Shown: positions 27,059-36,526, numbered from the stretch's first letter. The stretch is DNA of 64,000 nucleotides from Sedimentibacter acidaminivorans (GCF_017873955.1 NZ_JAGGKS010000004.1:62001-126000); one strand, 5' to 3'. The notes: generated by a model from the sequence alone, not told the origin. Numbers and translations are program-made.

Positions 27059-27811
27059 CTAATTAATCTTTCCAATTTCACTAACTGCCTTATCCTGTAC
27101 CATATCATATATTTTTAAAGCTTGTGATGCCGTTTGAAGCGCTCTTTGAGATGAGATTAGTCCAGTCATCTCTTCTGTTACATTTACATTTGACCTTTCA
27201 ATTGTTTTATTTAAAATTTTAGAATACTCCAATAAGTCTGGTACTTCTCCTGAAGTAAACATCCCTTCTCCTGATTTTTCTAAATTATTATAATCAAAGA
27301 AATCATATAAGGCAATCCTATCAACTTCTTCATCATCAACAACTATACTTCCATCCTCATTAAAGTCAAATTTATCAGTACCTACATAGATGTCTCCATA
27401 CTCGCCTTGAACTCTACCAACACCATTTAGAGTTAAATATCCTTCTAAATCAATATTAAAGCTACCATCCCTGGTATATACAGTTTCACCATTATTATCA
27501 ATGCTAAAAAAACCTGGTCCAATTATAGCAAAATCTGTTGCTAATCCCGTTTCTTCTAAAGTACCTTGTGAATGAATTGTATTGTTATCTTCCATCGCTC
27601 TAATAATTGAAACATTATTTATTGGTGTAGCTTCTTCATAGATACCTTTTTGCTTATATTTACTTATTAATAAATTACCAAAATTTGTAGTAACTGCCTG
27701 CTCCTTTTTATAACCTGCTGTATTCATATTAGCAATGTTATTACTTGAAATATCTATTTTTCTTTGTTGAGTAAGCATACCTGATGTTAATGCATAGAAC
27801 CCTCTTGACAT
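27059..27811 (-). CDS. flgF: Flagellar basal-body rod protein FlgF/FlhO type
   Basis: A 250-residue rod protein with N-terminal IDISSNNIANMNTAGYKK and C-terminal EEMTGLISSQRALQTASQAL. It is exported by the flagellar type III system, so it lacks a signal peptide. It follows fliA by 14 bases and precedes the second rod gene by 17. The FlgF/FlgG naming of this pair is tentative; the rod-protein family is certain. Confidence 0.8.
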   Translation of the reverse strand: MSRGFYALTSGMLTQQRKIDISSNNIANMNTAGYKKEQAVTTNFGNLLISKYKQKGIYEEATPINNVSIIRAMEDNNTIHSQGTLEETGLATDFAIIGPGFFSIDNNGETVYTRDGSFNIDLEGYLTLNGVGRVQGEYGDIYVGTDKFDFNEDGSIVVDDEEVDRIALYDFFDYNNLEKSGEGMFTSGEVPDLLEYSKILNKTIERSNVNVTEEMTGLISSQRALQTASQALKIYDMVQDKAVSEIGKIN

Positions 27812-27825
27812 ATTTTCACCTCATA

Positions 27826-28596
27826 TCATATTTTATCTTGCAGATACTCCTTAATACTCTTTTTTAACTTTTCTAGGGCCATAGAGTGTATTTGTGATGC
27901 TCTAGAATTGCTTATATTTAAAATTTTCGAAATGTCTTTAAGTTTTATTTCTTCTTTATAATACAATGATATTACAAGCTTTTCCTTTTCCTTAAGCTGA
28001 TTAATACTTTCCTTCAACACTTTGCTCAGTTCTTTTGTTTCGTATATATCTTCTGGAAGCTCATAATCATATTTAATTTCACGATCTCTTAAATTTGCTT
28101 CTCCAACTAATTCTTCAAATGACATTATGCTTGTACCCAATGTATTTCTGACAATTTGATTGTATTCCTCCATATCAATTTGTAAAAATTCGGCAATTTC
28201 ATTATCATTTGGTGTTCTTCCAAGCTTAATATTTAATTCTTTTTCTGCTTGGCTTAGAATCTTAGCATCAGTCTTTACCTTTCTTGGAGTCCAGTCTTGT
28301 TTTCTAACATAGTCAATAATGGCCCCCTTCACACGAATTGTAGCATAAGTTTCAAATTTAACATTTTTTGATATGTCAAATTTATCTATAATGTCTATCA
28401 AAGCAATAATTCCCTCATTTATGACATCATCAACGTCTCCATATTGCTCATAAACTCCTCTTATTTTTAGTGCTATTATTTTCACTAGGTAGCTATACTT
28501 TTCTATTATCTGATTCCTAATAGCTATATCTTTTGTTTCAGCATATCGCTCCCATAGATTTTCATTATCTGGTTGTATCTCTTTCATACAAATCAT
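27826..28596 (-). CDS. fliA: Flagellar sigma factor sigma-28 (FliA/SigD)
   Basis: Directs RNA polymerase to late flagellar and chemotaxis promoters and is held inactive by FlgM (53117-53410). Region 2 is seen around residues 30-95 (IIALKIRGVYEQYGDVDDVI, FETYATIRVKGAIIDYVRKQ). Region 3 is about 100-150 and region 4 ends at KDISKILNISNSRASQIHSM. I start at the ATG at 28596 (256 residues), which has GAGAG 8 bases upstream. Candidate target promoters lie before cheW, flgM and cheA. It follows flhA directly; no flhF or flhG lies between. Confidence 0.92.
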   Translation of the reverse strand: MICMKEIQPDNENLWERYAETKDIAIRNQIIEKYSYLVKIIALKIRGVYEQYGDVDDVINEGIIALIDIIDKFDISKNVKFETYATIRVKGAIIDYVRKQDWTPRKVKTDAKILSQAEKELNIKLGRTPNDNEIAEFLQIDMEEYNQIVRNTLGTSIMSFEELVGEANLRDREIKYDYELPEDIYETKELSKVLKESINQLKEKEKLVISLYYKEEIKLKDISKILNISNSRASQIHSMALEKLKKSIKEYLQDKI

Positions 28597-28618
28597 CTGT
28601 ATCACTCTCTCATTTTAT

Positions 28619-30676
28619 TTAAATTGAAATGTTACCTATTGCTTGTATTTGTACAGCGTTGTCAATTTCATTAAATGATAATACTACCGCCTTTGGATAA
28701 AATTGATCTACCAATTTTCTGAAATAACTTCTTACAAATGGAGATGTCAAGATTATTGGTACATTTATTTCCTCTTTTAGCTTCTTAATTTGTTCCAATA
28801 GCTCTCCTACAATTTTTTGCATTACTTCTGGATCTATTGATAAGTAAGAGCCTCTATCATTTTTATTAATTGCACCAATTATTAGTTTTTCTACATCGGT
28901 ACTTAGTGTAATTACCTTTATTTGTCCACCTTCAGACCACTTCCTGGTTATAGTCCTCTTTAATGCTTGTCGAATGTATTCTGTTAACATTTCAGTATCT
29001 TTTATAGATGAACCATAATCACCTATTGTTCCTACTATTGTTTCCATATCCTTTATTGGTACTCCCTCGTAAAGCAGATTTCCCAGTATTTTTTGCATGT
29101 TACCATATGATACAACTGAAGGAACAACTTCAGATACTAATGAATCATTAGTTTTCTTCAAGTTTTCTAGTAGTTGTTCTACATCCTGTCTTGATAACAG
29201 CTCATGTGCATGTAATTTTACTATTTCTGACAAATGAGTTACTAAAACTGATAATGGATCTATTACAGTATAACCATATATTTCAGCTAATTCTTTTTTA
29301 TCCTTTGTTATCCACTTACTAGGTATTCCATATGCAGGTTCTATAGTATCTATTCCATCTACTTCACCTGTTATAGCCCCTGGATTAAGAGCTAGATAAT
29401 AATCAACAAGTATTTCACCTCTTGCAATTTCTTCTCCTTTAAGTTTAATTAAATACTCATTAGGATTTAAATAGCCATTGTCACGAAGTCTTACTGATGG
29501 AACTACCATACCCATCTCAGATGCAAATTGCCTTCTAAACATTACTACTCTATCTATAAAACTTCCTCCACTTGATTCATCAACAAGTGGTATCAGGCTA
29601 TATCCAACTTCCATTTCAATTGGATCAATTTGTATTAGTTCATAAATATTATCGATATTTCTAAAGTATTCTTCTTCTGATTCTGCTGGTTTTTCTTGCA
29701 AACTTTCATCTTTTAAAATGTCTTTTTCAGACTTAATTACACTACTCTTTAATAATCTAGTACCTAGAAAAATAAGAATTGCTGCAAGTGTAAATACTTG
29801 TAGTTTTGGAAAACCTGGTATCAATCCCATAGCAATTAGTACTACACCTGAAATTATAAGAACTACAGGTTGCGACTTTAATTGATTTGAAAGCTCAACA
29901 TTTAAACTAGATTCTGATGCAGCTCTTGTTACTATCATACTTGTAGCTGTAGATATTAGAAGTGCTGGTATTTGTGATACTAAACCATCTCCAACTGTTG
30001 CTATAGAAAATGTCTGCAAAACTTGTGCAAATGTTGTACCCCCTTGCACCATTCCTATAATTACACCACCAAGAAAATTAATAGCGGTGACAATTATAGA
30101 CATTATAGAATCACCTTTTACAAATTTTGTAGCTCCATCCATGGCTCCGTAAAAATCGGCTTCTCTTTGAATGTTTGACCTTCTTAGTCTTGCCTGATCC
30201 TCTGTTATAAGCCCTGAACTTAAATCTGCATCTATTGCCATTTGTTTTCCTGGCATAGCATCTAAAGTGAACCTTGCAGATACTTCTGCAATTCTTTCAG
30301 CTCCCTTTGTAATTACAATAAATTGTACTAAAACAATTATTAAAAATACTATAAATCCTACTACTGCATTTCCACGCAATACAAAATTTCCAAATGTTGC
30401 TATGACCTGTCCTGCCGAACCACTATTTGTTAAAATCAGTCTCGTAGACGATACATTTAACGATAATCTAAATAGTGTTGTAATCAACAACATTGAAGGG
30501 AATACTGAAAATTCTAAGGCTTCTTTGATATACATTGTAGTAAGTAATATTATCAGTGATAAAGATATATTAATTATAAACATCAAATCTAAAAAGAATG
30601 CCGGTAGTGGAATTATAAGCATTAATACTATTGCTATTATAAATAATGATATAGAATTATTTAAAAACTTTTTCAT
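28619..30676 (-). CDS. flhA: Flagellar export gate protein FlhA
   Basis: The largest part of the type III export gate and the entry point for the proton-driven step. The N-terminal 310 residues hold about eight membrane segments and the signature FPSMLLITTLFRLSLNVSST. The linker and cytoplasmic ring domain (about 330-685) receives chaperone-substrate complexes. At 685 residues it is the standard length. Starts 3 bases after the flhB stop. Confidence 0.95.
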   Translation of the reverse strand: MKKFLNNSISLFIIAIVLMLIIPLPAFFLDLMFIINISLSLIILLTTMYIKEALEFSVFPSMLLITTLFRLSLNVSSTRLILTNSGSAGQVIATFGNFVLRGNAVVGFIVFLIIVLVQFIVITKGAERIAEVSARFTLDAMPGKQMAIDADLSSGLITEDQARLRRSNIQREADFYGAMDGATKFVKGDSIMSIIVTAINFLGGVIIGMVQGGTTFAQVLQTFSIATVGDGLVSQIPALLISTATSMIVTRAASESSLNVELSNQLKSQPVVLIISGVVLIAMGLIPGFPKLQVFTLAAILIFLGTRLLKSSVIKSEKDILKDESLQEKPAESEEEYFRNIDNIYELIQIDPIEMEVGYSLIPLVDESSGGSFIDRVVMFRRQFASEMGMVVPSVRLRDNGYLNPNEYLIKLKGEEIARGEILVDYYLALNPGAITGEVDGIDTIEPAYGIPSKWITKDKKELAEIYGYTVIDPLSVLVTHLSEIVKLHAHELLSRQDVEQLLENLKKTNDSLVSEVVPSVVSYGNMQKILGNLLYEGVPIKDMETIVGTIGDYGSSIKDTEMLTEYIRQALKRTITRKWSEGGQIKVITLSTDVEKLIIGAINKNDRGSYLSIDPEVMQKIVGELLEQIKKLKEEINVPIILTSPFVRSYFRKLVDQFYPKAVVLSFNEIDNAVQIQAIGNISI

Positions 30677-30679
30677 GTT

Positions 30680-31741
30680 TTATTGTTTTCCTTTTTCTTT
30701 AAGTTTATAAACCCATGCTAATACTTCTGCTACTGGTTCATAAAACTCTAATGGTATTTCCATATTAACTTCTGCATTTTCATATAATGCTCTTGCTAAT
30801 GACTTATTTTCTACTAAATTTATATTATGTTCCATTGCTTTCTCGATTATTTTCATTGCTATATTGTCCTGACCTTTAGCTAGAACAATTGGAGCTCCAT
30901 TACTGTTTAAATCATACTTTATTGCTATTGCAAAATGTGTAGGGTTCCTGATTATTACATCTGCTTGTGGCACTTGTTGCATCATTCTTGACATTGATAT
31001 AGCTCGTTGTTTTTCTTTCATTTTTCCCTTAAGTTGTGGGTCGCCTTCTTGTTGTTTGTATTCTTCTTTTACATCTTGCTTAGACATTTTAATATTTTTT
31101 TCGTATTCCCACCATTGATATAGGAAATCTAATGCCGATATGGCAACAAATGCTATTATTATACTATTAACTAGTGACATAATGGTTGTAATTATAAAGC
31201 TTAAACCTGCTATTAAGTCCATAGACATCAAGCGTGGAACTAGGTATAAGTTTTTTCTTATAACTGAATAAACTACATACCCTAAAATTGAAATTTTTAT
31301 AAGATTCTTTATAAGTTCCACCACTGAACGAATCGAAAACATCTTCTTAATTCCAGATAATGGATTTAGCTTTGAAAGCTTAAACTTTATGCTATCTGCT
31401 GATATTAAAAATTTTGTTTGTGCACCGGTAAATATTATTGTAACAGTTATTACAGCAACCATCAGTACTCCGCATGATCCAAATACTGCTATTGCAATGT
31501 CTCTAAATGTCTGCGAAACAAAACTTTCATTAAAACTTAATGTTGTTCCCATCAATGAAATATATTTAATCAATGACGTTTTTGTAACCATGTATATATA
31601 AGGCATCCATAATTTCAATATATAGAAAGATATAGCTATTACCCCTACCGTTATAACATCCTTACTTTGAAATACATTACCTTTTTTTCTCTCGTCCTTC
31701 CTCTTTTTGGGGGAGGCTTTTTCAGTTTTTTCTCCAGCCAT
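30680..31741 (-). CDS. flhB: Flagellar export switch protein FlhB
   Basis: Controls the change from rod/hook to filament export. Four membrane segments lie between about 30 and 205. The cytoplasmic tail carries the autocleavage site NPTH at 266-269, so it is expected to cut itself. At 353 residues it is typical. A separate, cleavage-site-free copy of the tail is encoded at 18242-18532. Confidence 0.95.
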   Translation of the reverse strand: MAGEKTEKASPKKRKDERKKGNVFQSKDVITVGVIAISFYILKLWMPYIYMVTKTSLIKYISLMGTTLSFNESFVSQTFRDIAIAVFGSCGVLMVAVITVTIIFTGAQTKFLISADSIKFKLSKLNPLSGIKKMFSIRSVVELIKNLIKISILGYVVYSVIRKNLYLVPRLMSMDLIAGLSFIITTIMSLVNSIIIAFVAISALDFLYQWWEYEKNIKMSKQDVKEEYKQQEGDPQLKGKMKEKQRAISMSRMMQQVPQADVIIRNPTHFAIAIKYDLNSNGAPIVLAKGQDNIAMKIIEKAMEHNINLVENKSLARALYENAEVNMEIPLEFYEPVAEVLAWVYKLKEKGKQ

Positions 31742-31753
31742 ATTACCCTACTT

Positions 31754-32524
31754 TCAGCTAATTAACAAACTTAAGTTTCTTTGAATTGTTTCAAACATAA
31801 TAGTCAATATATTTTCTAGAAATACTGAAAAAGATGGAACAAGAATCATAACAATAAATAATCCTACAAAAAGCTTAAGTTGAATATTTACAGAAAAAAC
31901 CTGTATTTGAGGAATCGCCTTCATCAATATTCCTACACCAGCTTCAGTTATTATTTCTACAGCTAATACTGGTAGTGCTAATTTTATAGAAAAAATCAAT
32001 ATTTGTGAAAACATCTCTACCATATTATAAAATAAATTTTGCGGTATGGTAAATGATCCAATTTCTATAAGTTTACATGAAGTTATAAATATTTGAATCA
32101 GTGATAGATGCCCTCTCGCGCTAAAAAACAATAATATTATAAATGCATTTAAAAAACTACCTGATACACCCATTGAAATATTGCTACTAGGATCATAAAT
32201 CTTAGACATAGACATACCGATTTGCATGTCTATTATCTCTCCGCCAATTACAATTACTGAAAAGAACATACTTATTATATATCCTATTAAAAAACCTATA
32301 AATACTTCTTTTAAAATAACTAACCCATATTCTAATATAGAAGAAATTAAAATATCATCTGTAGGTGGAATAATCCCATAAACTGTAATTGTAAGCATTA
32401 AGCTTAATGCTATTTTAAATGTTGCAGGCAAAGTTCCTCTACCGAATATTTGATTAAAAAAGACACAACCACTCATACGTGCTAATACTAATAAAAAATA
32501 TGTTAAATCTCCTTCGTATGCCAT
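31754..32524 (-). CDS. fliR: Flagellar export gate protein FliR
   Basis: An integral membrane protein (256 residues, about six hydrophobic segments) that builds the helical export gate with FliP and FliQ. LARMSGCVFFNQIFGRGTLP at the N-terminus and IGMSMSKIYDPSS near 100 are family features. In the order fliP-fliQ-fliR-flhB, separated by about 12 bases on each side, with AGG-type ribosome sites. Confidence 0.94.
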   Translation of the reverse strand: MAYEGDLTYFLLVLARMSGCVFFNQIFGRGTLPATFKIALSLMLTITVYGIIPPTDDILISSILEYGLVILKEVFIGFLIGYIISMFFSVIVIGGEIIDMQIGMSMSKIYDPSSNISMGVSGSFLNAFIILLFFSARGHLSLIQIFITSCKLIEIGSFTIPQNLFYNMVEMFSQILIFSIKLALPVLAVEIITEAGVGILMKAIPQIQVFSVNIQLKLFVGLFIVMILVPSFSVFLENILTIMFETIQRNLSLLIS

Positions 32525-32536
32525 GGCTTTACCTCA

Positions 32537-32803
32537 TCAATAAATTGTTGTCATAATATCAAATATATAATAAACAAAATCAGACATAACCTCTGTCATC
32601 CATGGTCCAAGAATTATTAAAATTATAGCAGTAGCAAATAATTTTGGTACAAAGGTTAGTGTTTGCTCATGTATTTGCGTTGCTGCTTGAAAAATAGCTA
32701 TAACAAGACCTATTACTATACTAATAAGCAATATTGGAGCTGCTATCTTAATTCCCGCTACCATAGCTGATTGCATAATATCCATAATAACTGATGTAGT
32801 CAT
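32537..32803 (-). CDS. fliQ: Flagellar export gate protein FliQ
   Basis: A short membrane protein (88 residues) with two transmembrane helices, around 15-40 and 50-75. The segment AAPILLISIVIGLVIAIFQA and the following TQIHEQTLTFVPK are the family hallmark. It packs around FliP/FliR in the export gate. AGGAGG precedes the ATG. Confidence 0.95.
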   Translation of the reverse strand: MTTSVIMDIMQSAMVAGIKIAAPILLISIVIGLVIAIFQAATQIHEQTLTFVPKLFATAIILIILGPWMTEVMSDFVYYIFDIMTTIY

Positions 32804-32817
32804 ATATTCCTCCTATG

Positions 32818-33567
32818 TTAAAAATTAAATGTAGTTATTAAAGTTTTAAATAGAAGAGACCACCCGTCCACCAACACAAACAGCAAAAGTTTAAACGGTA
32901 AGGATATCATAACAGGAGGAAGCATTATCATTCCCATAGACATAAGAATACTTGATACTATCATATCTATTATTAAAAATGGAATAAACAGTAAAAAACC
33001 TATGACAAATGCCCTTTTCAACTCACTTGTAACAAATGAAGGAATTATTATAGTTAATGGAAGCTCTTGTAGATTTTTGGTGGATTTTAATTTCTCATCT
33101 CTCGACATATCCATAAACATTTTTAATTCACTATCACCAGTTTGCTTTAACATAAAAACCTTAATCGGCTCAGAAGCTTTTGTAAAAAATTCTTGTTGCG
33201 TTATTTCCTCATTTTTATATGGTTGATAAGCATCTACATTAACTTCATCAATAACAGGTGACATTATAAATAATGTCAGGAACAATGCAATACCAACCAT
33301 TACTTGATTCGGAGGTGTTTGTTGAAGCCCCAAAGCATTCTTTAAAAATGACAACACTATTATTATCCTTGTGAATGATGTCATCATTATCAATATAGAT
33401 GGAAGTAATGACATAACTGTAAGCAAGGCTATTATTTCTATTGTTTCCACAGAGCTTCCATTGATATCCATATTAATAACGCCTCCATATGCCTTAGCGC
33501 TATAGATTGGAACAATCAATAAAATTAAGAGCAAAATTTTAAATATATATTTATTTTTATTATTCAT
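32818..33567 (-). CDS. fliP: Flagellar export gate protein FliP
   Basis: A 249-residue membrane protein with a cleavable-looking N-terminal signal sequence (1-27, KILLLILLIVPIYSAKA), as in other FliP proteins. The signatures are SFTRIIIVLSFLKNALGLQQ with TPPNQVMVGIALFLT, and GMIMLPPVMISLPFKLLLFV near the C-terminus. It forms the pentameric core of the export gate. Confidence 0.95.
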   Translation of the reverse strand: MNNKNKYIFKILLLILLIVPIYSAKAYGGVINMDINGSSVETIEIIALLTVMSLLPSILIMMTSFTRIIIVLSFLKNALGLQQTPPNQVMVGIALFLTLFIMSPVIDEVNVDAYQPYKNEEITQQEFFTKASEPIKVFMLKQTGDSELKMFMDMSRDEKLKSTKNLQELPLTIIIPSFVTSELKRAFVIGFLLFIPFLIIDMIVSSILMSMGMIMLPPVMISLPFKLLLFVLVDGWSLLFKTLITTFNF

Positions 33568-33581
33568 TTTTGCCCCTCTCG

Positions 33582-33923
33582 CTACAATTTCTTATTTTTA
33601 AAAAATCTAGAAAATATTTTATTGAACTCAATGCTTTCGCCAGTATTTTCTGAAATTTTTAACTCAAATTCATCTAAATCCTTTATTATATTTATATTGT
33701 TATCAGTAATACTAATCAGATAATATTTATTAGAAATCTCTATTATTGCTAAATATTTGTTTTGACCCAGTACAATCCTATCAACTATGTTCATATACTT
33801 AGACTTTGTTATACTGGTAGCCTTTACAGACAACCATTTAGTAGAAAAATAAGTTAAAAACAGAACAAATATTATACCTAAAATAGATATTACCAATGAT
33901 ATTATATCTTTAATGATAATCAA
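33582..33923 (-). CDS. fliO: Flagellar export assembly protein FliO/FliZ
   Basis: A 113-residue protein with one N-terminal membrane helix (about 8-28) and a short cytoplasmic part rich in beta-strands (DRIVLGQNKYLAIIEISNKY). It helps FliP assemble. It lies between cheY and fliP, the classic place. The start is unclear: the only in-frame standard start is the TTG at 33923, which directly abuts AGGAG with no spacing. A near-cognate ATT nine bases further in would have ideal spacing. Confidence 0.85.
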   Translation of the reverse strand: MIIIKDIISLVISILGIIFVLFLTYFSTKWLSVKATSITKSKYMNIVDRIVLGQNKYLAIIEISNKYYLISITDNNINIIKDLDEFELKISENTGESIEFNKIFSRFFKNKKL

Positions 33924-33929
33924 CTCCTA

Positions 33930-34292
33930 TTAACCAATTATACCTTCAACTGTTTTTAATACTCTATCTGCTTTAAATGGCTTAACAATAAAATCTTTTG
34001 CTCCACTTCTAATTGCTTCTACAACCATAGACTCTTGTCCCATTGCAGAACACATTACTATTTTAGCGTTAGAATCATATGCTTTTATTTCTTTTAATGC
34101 ATCTAGTCCATTTTTATTTGGCATTGTTATATCCATTATTACTAAATCTGGTTTTTCTGCTTTATATGTCTGAACAGCAATTTCTCCATCAGCACCCTCT
34201 ATAATATCTTCATATCCATTTTTTTTCAATGTATCCTTAAGCATCATTCTCATGAATGCAGCATCATCTACTATTAATATTTTACCTTTCAT
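33930..34292 (-). CDS. cheY: Chemotaxis response regulator CheY
   Basis: A single receiver domain of 120 residues that, when phosphorylated by CheA, binds the motor switch. The acidic pocket is D9/D10, the phospho-acceptor is D54 (VIMDITMPNKNG), the switch serine is in VMCSAMG and the lysine in FIVKPF. The ATG at 34292 is chosen because GGAGG sits 5 bases before it; an ATG at 34304 overlaps that site. Placed between the fliY/fliN region and fliO as in Bacillus. Confidence 0.94.
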   Translation of the reverse strand: MKGKILIVDDAAFMRMMLKDTLKKNGYEDIIEGADGEIAVQTYKAEKPDLVIMDITMPNKNGLDALKEIKAYDSNAKIVMCSAMGQESMVVEAIRSGAKDFIVKPFKADRVLKTVEGIIG

Positions 34293-34337
34293 TTTTACCT
34301 CCATAAACTTATGTGTTTTTTATTGTTTTTTATATTT

Positions 34338-34577
34338 TTATAATGATATTTTTATAATTTCATCTTTTTTAACTATTTCAGAGATTCTAACACCAAAGTT
34401 ATCATTTACAACAACAACTTCTCCCTTCGCTATCATCTGTCCATTTACTATAATATCTACTAATGCACCTGCTTGCTTATCAAGTTCTACTATTGTACCC
34501 TGAGAAAATTCTAGTATATCTTTTATTTGTCTTTTGGTTTTTCCTATTTCAACACTAACTTCTAATGGTACAGACAT
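34338..34577 (-). CDS. fliN: FliN/FliY C-terminal SpoA domain, separated from fliY by one in-frame stop
   Basis: Its 79 residues are a SpoA (FliN C-terminal) domain: VPLEVSVEIGKTKRQIKDIL, then ELDKQAGALVDIIVNGQMIA and GEVVVVNDNFGVRISEI. This forms the C-ring base. It is in the same frame as the CheC-like gene upstream, with only a TAA (34599-34601) and seven sense codons between. Those codons read LSNLELI, the residues that normally precede this domain in FliN and FliY (compare the DLIM before VPV in E. coli FliN). No Shine-Dalgarno site precedes the ATG. It may be a reinitiated short FliN or the readthrough end of a full FliY. Confidence 0.82.
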   Translation of the reverse strand: MSVPLEVSVEIGKTKRQIKDILEFSQGTIVELDKQAGALVDIIVNGQMIAKGEVVVVNDNFGVRISEIVKKDEIIKISL

Positions 34578-34598
34578 TATTAATTCAAGATTTGAAAG

Positions 34599-35510
34599 TT
34601 AGTCTTGGGATAAATCTTCTTCATAATCATCAAAATTTTCATATTTCATAGGACTGACATTAACTATATTTTGTGATCTTTGCTTTGTCTTTGTCCTATT
34701 ATTACTTTGTTTTCTTACAGATGGCTTTTCTTCAATATATTCTTCTTCCTCCTCTTCATCTTCTTCATCCTCTTCATGTTCATTGTAATGATTTTGTTGA
34801 ATAACACTTTTTTCAGATACTGGTGGTACAACACTATTTGAATGATCTTCGTTTTTTTTCAAAGAAGAAGTATCTTCTTCAATACTTGATTCATTTTCAT
34901 CCATGCTATATCCAGTTCCTTTTAAAAACATTGATACTATTTCTCTCGAAAGTTCTAATGACATAACATTTACAAACTTGCTATCAACAATTTCTTCTAT
35001 AAACAAATTAAAACTGACTGCTACTATAATATCATTTTCATTAAAATACTTATTCTTAAAATCTACCTTATCTTCTATTTCATATGTTACAGGTGTAGAA
35101 ATATTTATTGGTTTTCCTAAAAAATCTGCAAGTGCCGTAGCAGCTGAACCCATCATCTGATTCATAACCTCACATATTGCACTTATACTTATTTCATCCA
35201 TTTGAAACTCTTCATCTGGTATTGTTTGTCCCATTAAAATTTCTATAATAGCCTTGGCATCTAATCTTTTTAATATCATTAGATTAACACCATCTAAACC
35301 CTCTACGTACCTTATCTCAGCACCTATGGCAGGCTCTAATCCCTCAAAACTAAATTCTCCAGCATTAATAACATTTACCTTAGGTACAGTTATCTCTACC
35401 CTTTTACCTAATAATGTAGATAAGGATGTAGCTGAAGAGCCTAAACTTATATTCATTACTTCGCCTATTACATCTTTTTCCATATCAGAAAAAATAATTT
35501 CATTTGCCAT
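34599..35510 (-). CDS. fliY: Flagellar switch protein FliY, CheC-like part, ending at an in-frame stop
   Basis: A 303-residue protein with a CheC-like CheY-P phosphatase domain (about 1-195) carrying both E-x2-N motifs (IGEVMNISLGSSATSL and ICEVMNQMMGSAATAL). A long acidic linker follows (about 200-303, with a run of Glu/Asp near 250). The ATG at 35510 has GAGGAG 6 bases upstream; an ATG at 35528 overlaps the fliM stop and lacks a site. The FliM-like N-terminal CheY-binding peptide of Bacillus FliY is absent. A TAA ends the frame just before the SpoA domain, which continues in the same frame (34338-34577). Possibly a split, mutated or readthrough fliY. Confidence 0.82.
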   Translation of the reverse strand: MANEIIFSDMEKDVIGEVMNISLGSSATSLSTLLGKRVEITVPKVNVINAGEFSFEGLEPAIGAEIRYVEGLDGVNLMILKRLDAKAIIEILMGQTIPDEEFQMDEISISAICEVMNQMMGSAATALADFLGKPINISTPVTYEIEDKVDFKNKYFNENDIIVAVSFNLFIEEIVDSKFVNVMSLELSREIVSMFLKGTGYSMDENESSIEEDTSSLKKNEDHSNSVVPPVSEKSVIQQNHYNEHEEDEEDEEEEEEYIEEKPSVRKQSNNRTKTKQRSQNIVNVSPMKYENFDDYEEDLSQD

Positions 35511-35527
35511 ATATAGCTCCTCTTTCA

Positions 35528-36526
35528 TTAATGTATAATTTTACTTATTTTTATTACACCTTTACTCTTTTTAGTACCCCATTTTCCCTCGAACCATTTT
35601 TCACCATCAACATTAACATCTATATCTGAATTATAGTTCTTGTCAAGAATTATTACGTCATCAACCTTCATATTTAATATATCACCTAATGAGGCTTCAG
35701 TTTTGCCCAAAACTCCTGATACGGTTAGCTTTGAAACTTTTAATGTTTTCATAATGGCTTCTTTTTGATTTTCATAATTTTGATCTGAATTTTTCTTTTT
35801 AATATTACTTTTTGAAAAAGCATCAGCTTTTTTAAATATTTCATCTAATATATTTGTTGGTATACATATAGTTATTTTTCCAGTTGCCTGACTTAACGTC
35901 GCATTAAGGACTATTATTAATACTGTATCATTATAATTTATAGATTGTATGAATCTAGAATTTGTTTCTATTTTACTTAATTCCGTTTTCATACCTATGG
36001 TACTCTCCCACGAATTTCCCATAGGAGAAATAATTTGTTTAAGTAAATTACCTAATAATGATAACTCTATATCTGTATAATCTCTTGTAAAATTACTTTC
36101 TTCCCCACTTCCCCCTAACAACCTATCAATAATAACAAATGACAACGACTTTGAAACCTCTATGAGAATTTGATTGTCGGAAACAGTTTCATCTGGATAT
36201 TTTACATTTATAAGTCCCATTAATACATAATCGTCAAGAGCATTGTTATACTCATGAAATATGCTTTCTTCAATTTGTTCAACAGTTACATCACACATAA
36301 ATCTAAGCATTGAAGTTAAAGAAGAAGATATGCTTCTACAATATGATTCATAAATTCCATTTAGTAAATTCACAGTTTCTTTTGTGATTTTTTTTGGACT
36401 TCTAAAATCATATTCTTTAACTTTTTTTTCTTTGCTATGTGATTCAATCTCCTGTATATCTATTTCACCACTATTTAGATTATTTAACAACTCATCTATT
36501 TGACTTTGTGATAATACTTCTGCCAT
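35528..36526 (-). CDS. fliM: Flagellar motor switch protein FliM
   Basis: C-ring protein that receives CheY-P and sets rotation direction. The N-terminal CheY-binding peptide is LSQSQIDELLNNL (residues 5-17). A CheC-like middle domain follows (about 45-230), then a C-terminal SpoA domain (about 255-325, starting LKVSKLTVSGVLGKTEASLG). Of 332 residues, as usual. Upstream of fliY. Confidence 0.94.
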   Translation of the reverse strand: MAEVLSQSQIDELLNNLNSGEIDIQEIESHSKEKKVKEYDFRSPKKITKETVNLLNGIYESYCRSISSSLTSMLRFMCDVTVEQIEESIFHEYNNALDDYVLMGLINVKYPDETVSDNQILIEVSKSLSFVIIDRLLGGSGEESNFTRDYTDIELSLLGNLLKQIISPMGNSWESTIGMKTELSKIETNSRFIQSINYNDTVLIIVLNATLSQATGKITICIPTNILDEIFKKADAFSKSNIKKKNSDQNYENQKEAIMKTLKVSKLTVSGVLGKTEASLGDILNMKVDDVIILDKNYNSDIDVNVDGEKWFEGKWGTKKSKGVIKISKIIH

